Part shown: piece after piece, positions 59,001-64,000 of the stretch
Layout of the letters: each line of letters begins with the position of its first letter
Position numbering within the stretch: position 1 is the first letter of the stretch
Source: an uncultured Bacteroidales bacterium
GTDB taxonomy: Bacteria; Bacteroidota; Bacteroidia; Bacteroidales; Paludibacteraceae
Direction of reading: 5' to 3'
NCBI GenBank assembly: GCA_934716995.1
Contig: CAKUYO010000002.1
Location: 62,001-126,000 of the forward strand
DNA length: 64,000 bases
The notes under the pieces: model-generated
The model's input: only the letters and a program-made list of their open reading frames with translations
The model's database searches: none
Told to the model about the DNA's origin: nothing
Program-made: the position numbers and the translations under genes

Positions 59001-62000
59001 AACAACGATCTTCGCTGGGGAGAATCACAATCCGTTTCCATAGATTTCACCAAGTATGTAGGCAAAACCGTCCAAGTGGCTTTCTATGCGGAATCAAGCG
59101 TCTCCAACACCTCCGCCTATATCATTATCGACAATGTCTCGGTACGCGTGCAAGACGCACAATGCGGCGGGTTGTCCTCGCTCCGTGCAGCAGCCAACGC
59201 CGACAACAGTGCTACGGTCACATGGCTGCTCAACGGTATCAATCCCAAGCCCGCAATCGTACAAGTAAGCACTGACCCCGAGTTTGCCTCGCTGCTATTC
59301 AACGACACCATTGCGGCGAACACCGTACAAGTCAAAGGCTTACAGCCCGCCTCCACCTACTATGTACGCGGACGGCAGGCCTGCCAGAACGATCTGGATT
59401 GGCAAGTCGTTACGCTGCATACACAATGCGCTGCCGTTGATCCTGACACCTACTATGAGACATTCTCCGACCCCGCAACAGAACATTGCTGGACAACCGG
59501 TTTTATCTCCCAACTCGGTACCGGTACCGTTCCGCAGCGCATTGAGAATGAGAAATACGGGGCGGTGTTAGAGATTAAAAAGCCCTCTGTTGCGGCTGAT
59601 GAGTCGGATGGTGCGTATGCCGTCTCGCCCGAGTTTCTTGTGGGTAACGACATCAGCAAGTATCAACTGGTTTTCTCCGCTGCCACCTACTCTCAAGATG
59701 CCGACAACGTACATCGTCTGTCGGTCGGTGTCGTTTCAGACCCTGCCGACCCCGGTTATACCTTTACCCCGCTCTCCGAGATAGTTCTCCCGTATTCCGC
59801 CGATTCTGCCGTTATGCGCACGTATGTAGTCAGTCTGGAAAATTATGCGGGCGACATCGACGGTAATTTCGGACATTATGTTATGTTCCTCTCCGAGGCG
59901 GGCAGCGACTCCACCAACTATGTCTATATAGACAATGTGTTTATCGAGCCGATCCGCCATTGTCTCCAGATCTTCGATATGGAGGCGGACTCTGTCTTTG
60001 TAGATGGTGCCGTATTGAAATGGACGGGCAATGCTTCGCAATATGAACTGATCATATCGCCTGTTCCTGTCCGCCCCGATACCGTTACCGCGGCTCTCGT
60101 GCATACCACCCTTGGCACCAATACATACACCGTTACGGGGCTGCAACCCTCCACCTTGTACTATGCCTACGTGCGCGGGCTGTGCGATGACGGCGAGGCA
60201 AGCCGCTGGTCGTCTGCCACCACTTTTACCACCACGCTCGGTGTTCCATACCTGGAACCTTTTGCTGCCAACAGCCTCAGCGCAGGTATATGGCACACCT
60301 GTTCCGCAGCATGGAAGAAAGACAGCATTACTCTCGCTGAGATGAACGCCTCTGCGGGATGGTCGCTTGAGAATTGGGTGAAGGACGGCATTACGGGTAT
60401 TGACACCTATCATGCACGTTTCACGTGGTTAAATCCAAGTAATGTATGGCTTATCTCGCCCTCTATCGATATGTCGAAGACCGAACCGGGCGTTGTAACT
60501 CTCTTTGCCAACATAGCACTTTGTGCCAATCAGTATAGCAGCACTGCCCAAACACCGCAGCAGGCGACAAGCGACCGTTTGGGCGTATGTATCTCCACCG
60601 ACAACGGCAACACGTGGAGCAAACGCAATGCCGTATTCTGGTCGTGCGACAGTACAGGCGAACACCATTACAACCGCTTCGGACTGGCAGCACGGACTAT
60701 ATCAATGGATGTAACTCCATTCATCGGGCAGCCGATCCGCATTGCATTCTATTTGGAAACTGCCAATACAAGCAATCAGATGTATATCGACTCCGTCCGG
60801 CTGGCATGGAAAGAGGCGGTTTGTCTGGGTGTACGCAACGTGCAGTTTGTCCCCACTTCCGACACCACGGCACACGCTTCGTGGACAACCTACGGTACGC
60901 CCGACGAGGTACATATCGAATTGTCGGACTATGCCGATTTCTCGCACATCATCACGCAACTCTCTACCACTCAACCATCCTGCGATTTCCGCGGACTTAC
61001 CCATGGCAACACCTATTATGTGCGTATCACACAAGAGGGGTGTACCACATCGGCGGTTCAGTCGCTCATTATGCCATACGTTGCCCCCTTTACGGAAGCG
61101 TTTGACGGCACGGATATTCCCTCGCATTGGACACCTATGAGCGGCTCTGTCTCTGCGGCTTTTGCAGGTACTTTGCCTACACCTAATTCCGACTATTCTT
61201 CCGAAGGCTGGAAAATACTGACCCGAGCCTACGGATTGCCCGCCAACCACTTGGCTGGCGAATTGTCCAATGCCACCTCCAAATGCGTTGACCAGTGGTT
61301 TGTATCCCCCGAAATAGGGATTCCTGCCACCGATACGGAAACCACTCTGTCTTTCGATATGGCACTCACTGCCCATAACAGCAATGCTGCACCGGGCAAT
61401 ACGGAAAACCAGGAGTTCCGTGTATTGGTTTCCAACGACAACGGGGCGACATGGCGCAGCGATGCCCAGTGGCTCTTTGCCGATACTGCCGCTGCTTATC
61501 GTTTGCTCTCGAGTATCAGCACCACCGGTGAACGTATCGAATTGGATATGAAACGCTATGCGGGGCAACGTGTCCGTATCGCACTCTATAAGAGTGCCAC
61601 TACCGCAGACAACACCTGCGATGTGCATATCGCCAACCTGCGTTTGGCAATGCCTTGCTCAAAACCCGACTCGCTGACCGCACAATCCGTTGATTTTACG
61701 AGTGCGGCTCTGGTATGGAAAGGGCAGACCAACCTGCCCACCGTCATCGAGTATGCTACAGCGGCCGACTTTGCCCACTCGCTGCGTGATACCGTTGCTA
61801 CGGGACTGACGCACACGCTGCAAGGTCTTGTACGCGGTACCGCCTATTATGTACGCGTATGGCAACTGTGTGCAGGCAATCAGGAGAGCGACTATAGCAA
61901 CACGCTCCTGTTCACCACATCATACGGTATTCCGTACAGCGAACCGTTTGCCACATTGAGCGATTGGACAACCTGTTCCATGCCTGTTGCCTATTCCATT

Positions 62001-64000
62001 ACCGACTCGCTGCCAATACCGGTAAGCACCACCTCCAAATGGAAATTCACGGCTAATACAACTGTTCTCAACGATGCAAACATCTATTGCACCAACGATG
62101 CAAAGAGCACCCATTGGCTCATCTCCCCACAGATTGATCTGACGCCCAATAGCGGAGCGGAGACCATCATTCTCCAAATGGATATGGCACTGACAACCGC
62201 TCCCAATGCCATCAGACAACCCGGACTTGCCAATCGCGAAGCCAACCAATTCAATCTGCTGGTCAGCACCGACAACGGCAAGACATGGAAGGAAGAAAAC
62301 CGCTGGATATGGTCGAAAGCCGACACAGCCGATTTCCGCTATGCCGACATTCCTGCCGCGGGACAGAACTATGCCCTCGACTTTACCCGTTTTGCGGGAG
62401 AGAATATCCGCATTGCTTTTGTCAACAATGCCCCCAAGTCAGCCTGTATCGGTATCAACCATCTCTCTTTGAGCAGCGGTTCATCCACGTGTTTCGGGGT
62501 GCAGAATATCCGTATCAATACGGTGGATACTGCTGCCAATCTCACACTCGTTCCTGCCGACAGAGCCTCGAAGTGGGAGATTGCTTATGGCACCGGCACA
62601 ACCGACCTGCAAGATATGCCGCATATCATTACGGAAGATGTGGATGTTACGTTACACAATCTGTCGTTGAGCACAACCTACAAGGTATATGCACGTTCTA
62701 TCTGCGCCGAGGGTGATACGTCCGCATGGTGCGCACCGGTAGAATTACAGACACCACAAGGCGTGCCTTATGCCGCTCCTTTCGACAGCACTCTCTGCAA
62801 CTGGAAACGCTATACCGGCGACCCCGCTTCCGTTTTCGCCGGAACCAAGTCATTGCTCGCTATGGAGAGAACCGGCGGATGGAGAGCCTGCGACGGCGGC
62901 AAGGCTTTCGGGTATAACCATATATGCTGCACCAACAGCGTGCAGAATGCCTACTGGTTGGTGTCGCCTGTGGTCAACCTGATGCCGCAGCAAGGTAACA
63001 AACCACTCTATTTCGGCATCACGCTGGCACTCACCGACACCCTTTCCGCCAATACACCGAAGAAGACTGATCGCAACTCGTTCTATATTGCCGTTTCAAC
63101 GGACAACGGCAAGACGTGGAGCAAAGAGGAGACTGTCCTCTGGGGAGAGAACACTACGACAGCCGACTATCTCTATAATACCATCCCCAACGGACGCGGG
63201 TGGAGATACTATCTCGATTTCTCCAAATATGCAGGCAAAGCCATCCGCATTGCCATTGTAGAGGGAACGGGTGGCACCGGTGCATACAATTTCGCTCCTA
63301 CGACCATCCACGTAGCCGATGCCGAATTGGAGGAATATGACACACCCTGTTTCGGGGCTGCCGATATACGGTTCGAGACCATCGGTACCGCCGCCACCTG
63401 TACGATCATCCCCAACGACAGTGCCAAACTATGGCAATATGCGTATGGCGAAAGCGGTATGGATATCACCTCCGCAACAGTGTACAATACCCCAGACAAG
63501 ACTTTCAGCCTCAGCGGTTTGCGTATGAGTACCGCCTATGATGTCTATGTGCGCTCCGTATGCGGCATAGGCGACACCTCCGTTTGGACAGGACCTTTCT
63601 CTTTCCAAACCAACTACGGTGTGCGCTACCAGCACCCGCTGATATGGTCGAGCGATGCCCTCAGCCCCGAATGGAGCAGATGGCAAGGCAATGCACAAGG
63701 CAAGTTTACGCGCCTGGTACTCCAATCCGGTTGGCGTACAGAACAAAAAGCCGACGGCGTATTCGGTGCTCCGCATACCTATATCAATCTGTGGTATAGC
63801 AACACCCCTCCTGTACGCTATCTGTTGGCAACACCTATGCTTGATTTTACCACACTATCCTCCGAGAGCATCGAAATGAGTTTCGATCTGGCACTGACAG
63901 GGAGCGGCAGTTCAACGGCACCCTCGGGCGACAAGATTATCGACCAGCAGTTCAAGATACTCGTTTCCGCCGACGGGGGAGAGACCTGGGAGACGGCTGC
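56028..64000 (+). CDS. Giant modular surface protein, 5' part (runs off the window)
   Basis: Open from ATG 56028 to the window edge, at least 2,657 codons, no stop; the frame was checked at several points to FKILVSADGGETWETA. Signal peptide MKKIVLLLNILVLSVALQAA. The rest alternates jelly-roll modules (choice-of-anchor-J-like: PYSENFE...WxIGS, WLISPSI, ISTDNGNTWSKR, KYVGKTVQVAFYAESS, YIDNV) with fibronectin-III-like domains ending TYYVYVRSSC-type motifs at about 56817, 57678, 58479, 59352, 60151, 61011, 61841, 62677 and 63532. That is nine modules with a period of 800-870 bp (about 280 aa), sequence-diverged from one another. No catalytic motif is seen. A T9SS sorting domain is expected at the missing end. 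Probably a surface adhesin or stalk. Confidence 0.88.
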   Translation, partial: MKKIVLLLNILVLSVALQAATKDIAHIDFENGLPAGWTQEYVRLPLDGTTDPATFSWYVESGDDLQHPAGCISGNHRLAARNARRQEMRFVTRFVSPVMNLLDAFQPQLTFSHAEPQKNGYSDTLKIYYRTSASDYWHLFPSAAYQRNAIWKQETLQLVSTNATYQIAFEITENMGYGVLLDDLVIHVTPTCQDIKNLQVTDRHAHDALVSWDVAGAYDHFEVLLTSAPVSDFGNIDPAVVLQRLTDNVFNPEITLTGLQPDITYYVYVRSSCDGSNSEYTQWVGTSFETLTTATLPYSENFENTVSLSGSKMYGKPAGWTIGSNIDAPVPFVYKGGSRNDRAPYALDSTFYLSFAGARTNENLPVGAGRYVYAATPEILVPSLHGVEINFWVTAYDRISLGNTRYAAELQVGVMTDPTDFSTFRAIDTVRVETSYMFKRASVSLADYFGTGKFIAFVSNAQEQNAVYIDNIEIHHPVATTPTHIVCRNTNAQGFTLFADMHDADSWEYCIATSYRRDGNIPQSDILYSQRGITGPSVAVYKNDGLFTGKTLYIYTRATRFEQTSPWSFPITLRVPAAMPAVTDAAPYKESFEPSSGEILLSTLAQELRLSGQPLGAASVFYPLTNITPTLNAYPRISSAAPNAVGSHLQLCGTDTWFVLPEATTDLKQLKMVFSHATSTQTSVGQLSVGVMTDPYDLNTFTPLASFTADAPTYNRCLVSFDSYDGNGKFIAFRSMDAGANDVSINLIDEIVVSRLTDCREASNIDISVHARSAEVTWNAGGMQVWKVGIAKTRSMVQANYRVVTSPSIRFNDLTPLTTYYITLQTICGTDTMATNDVTYSFTTPQGLPIEEDFLYSSFPDGWKRMYGAANAVFNGAALTERPETPSKHWRLTNKSEHVLSPMSGYVAYAYITDYDYYYWLISPSWYIDAEEGETVELRFNLAIKPGPDDQPGQAGQDDKFCVIVSEDAGKTWRAANATVWSNDGNGQHSLNNDLRWGESQSVSIDFTKYVGKTVQVAFYAESSVSNTSAYIIIDNVSVRVQDAQCGGLSSLRAAANADNSATVTWLLNGINPKPAIVQVSTDPEFASLLFNDTIAANTVQVKGLQPASTYYVRGRQACQNDLDWQVVTLHTQCAAVDPDTYYETFSDPATEHCWTTGFISQLGTGTVPQRIENEKYGAVLEIKKPSVAADESDGAYAVSPEFLVGNDISKYQLVFSAATYSQDADNVHRLSVGVVSDPADPGYTFTPLSEIVLPYSADSAVMRTYVVSLENYAGDIDGNFGHYVMFLSEAGSDSTNYVYIDNVFIEPIRHCLQIFDMEADSVFVDGAVLKWTGNASQYELIISPVPVRPDTVTAALVHTTLGTNTYTVTGLQPSTLYYAYVRGLCDDGEASRWSSATTFTTTLGVPYLEPFAANSLSAGIWHTCSAAWKKDSITLAEMNASAGWSLENWVKDGITGIDTYHARFTWLNPSNVWLISPSIDMSKTEPGVVTLFANIALCANQYSSTAQTPQQATSDRLGVCISTDNGNTWSKRNAVFWSCDSTGEHHYNRFGLAARTISMDVTPFIGQPIRIAFYLETANTSNQMYIDSVRLAWKEAVCLGVRNVQFVPTSDTTAHASWTTYGTPDEVHIELSDYADFSHIITQLSTTQPSCDFRGLTHGNTYYVRITQEGCTTSAVQSLIMPYVAPFTEAFDGTDIPSHWTPMSGSVSAAFAGTLPTPNSDYSSEGWKILTRAYGLPANHLAGELSNATSKCVDQWFVSPEIGIPATDTETTLSFDMALTAHNSNAAPGNTENQEFRVLVSNDNGATWRSDAQWLFADTAAAYRLLSSISTTGERIELDMKRYAGQRVRIALYKSATTADNTCDVHIANLRLAMPCSKPDSLTAQSVDFTSAALVWKGQTNLPTVIEYATAADFAHSLRDTVATGLTHTLQGLVRGTAYYVRVWQLCAGNQESDYSNTLLFTTSYGIPYSEPFATLSDWTTCSMPVAYSITDSLPIPVSTTSKWKFTANTTVLNDANIYCTNDAKSTHWLISPQIDLTPNSGAETIILQMDMALTTAPNAIRQPGLANREANQFNLLVSTDNGKTWKEENRWIWSKADTADFRYADIPAAGQNYALDFTRFAGENIRIAFVNNAPKSACIGINHLSLSSGSSTCFGVQNIRINTVDTAANLTLVPADRASKWEIAYGTGTTDLQDMPHIITEDVDVTLHNLSLSTTYKVYARSICAEGDTSAWCAPVELQTPQGVPYAAPFDSTLCNWKRYTGDPASVFAGTKSLLAMERTGGWRACDGGKAFGYNHICCTNSVQNAYWLVSPVVNLMPQQGNKPLYFGITLALTDTLSANTPKKTDRNSFYIAVSTDNGKTWSKEETVLWGENTTTADYLYNTIPNGRGWRYYLDFSKYAGKAIRIAIVEGTGGTGAYNFAPTTIHVADAELEEYDTPCFGAADIRFETIGTAATCTIIPNDSAKLWQYAYGESGMDITSATVYNTPDKTFSLSGLRMSTAYDVYVRSVCGIGDTSVWTGPFSFQTNYGVRYQHPLIWSSDALSPEWSRWQGNAQGKFTRLVLQSGWRTEQKADGVFGAPHTYINLWYSNTPPVRYLLATPMLDFTTLSSESIEMSFDLALTGSGSSTAPSGDKIIDQQFKILVSADGGETWETA

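Overview
This window comes from a Bacteroidales-type member of the Bacteroidota. The evidence is the gene order of the str/S10/spc/alpha ribosomal region (no tuf after fusA, no adk after secY), promoters of the form TTTG-N20-TAnnTTTG, WG-repeat and GxxExxY proteins, and secreted proteins ending in type IX secretion (T9SS)-like C-terminal sorting domains. The genus cannot be fixed from sequence alone.

Region 1 (1-19.4 kb, minus strand) is one long ribosomal array, read rpsL-rpsG-fusA-rpsJ-rplC-rplD-rplW-rplB-rpsS-rplV-rpsC-rplP-rpmC-rpsQ-rplN-rplX-rplE-rpsN-rpsH-rplF-rplR-rpsE-rpmD-rplO-secY-map-infA-rpmJ-rpsM-rpsK-rpsD-rpoA-rplQ. It starts from a consensus promoter at 19319-19350 and ends at a hairpin near 301-350. 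Three small or mis-started members were placed by hand: rpmJ, rpmD and the correct start of rplC.

Region 2 (20-31 kb) holds housekeeping genes on both strands: an orphan OmpR-type response regulator, asparaginase, a PepD-like dipeptidase, a membrane-bound AraC-like regulator, a WG-repeat lipoprotein, argS, a GxxExxY gene bracketed by inverted structured repeats, and an M23 peptidase/dolichol-phosphate-mannose-synthase-like/metallo-beta-lactamase-fold operon. Region 3 (31-46 kb) has three lipoprotein genes, a candidate structured ncRNA of about 330 nt with its own promoter and terminator, iorB/iorA, a pseudouridine synthase, rlmB, dsbD, murA (catalytic Cys replaced by Asp), murB, nadE, tRNA-Glu and tRNA-Lys.

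Region 4 (46-64 kb, plus strand) is a cell-surface locus. A module of one ~1,060-aa T9SS-type secreted protein plus one outer-membrane beta-barrel protein occurs twice in tandem; the first barrel carries an OmpA domain. It is followed by a giant ORF of at least 2,657 codons that is still open at the window edge, made of alternating jelly-roll (choice-of-anchor-J-like) and fibronectin-III-like modules with a period near 280 aa.

The intergenic DNA is rich in repeats. There are at least three interspersed families: a MITE-like element with terminal inverted repeats, and two hairpin families with compensatory base changes. There are also many short direct-repeat tracts, with unit length very often exactly 11 bp (others 7 or 9 bp) and unrelated or inverted unit sequences at different loci.
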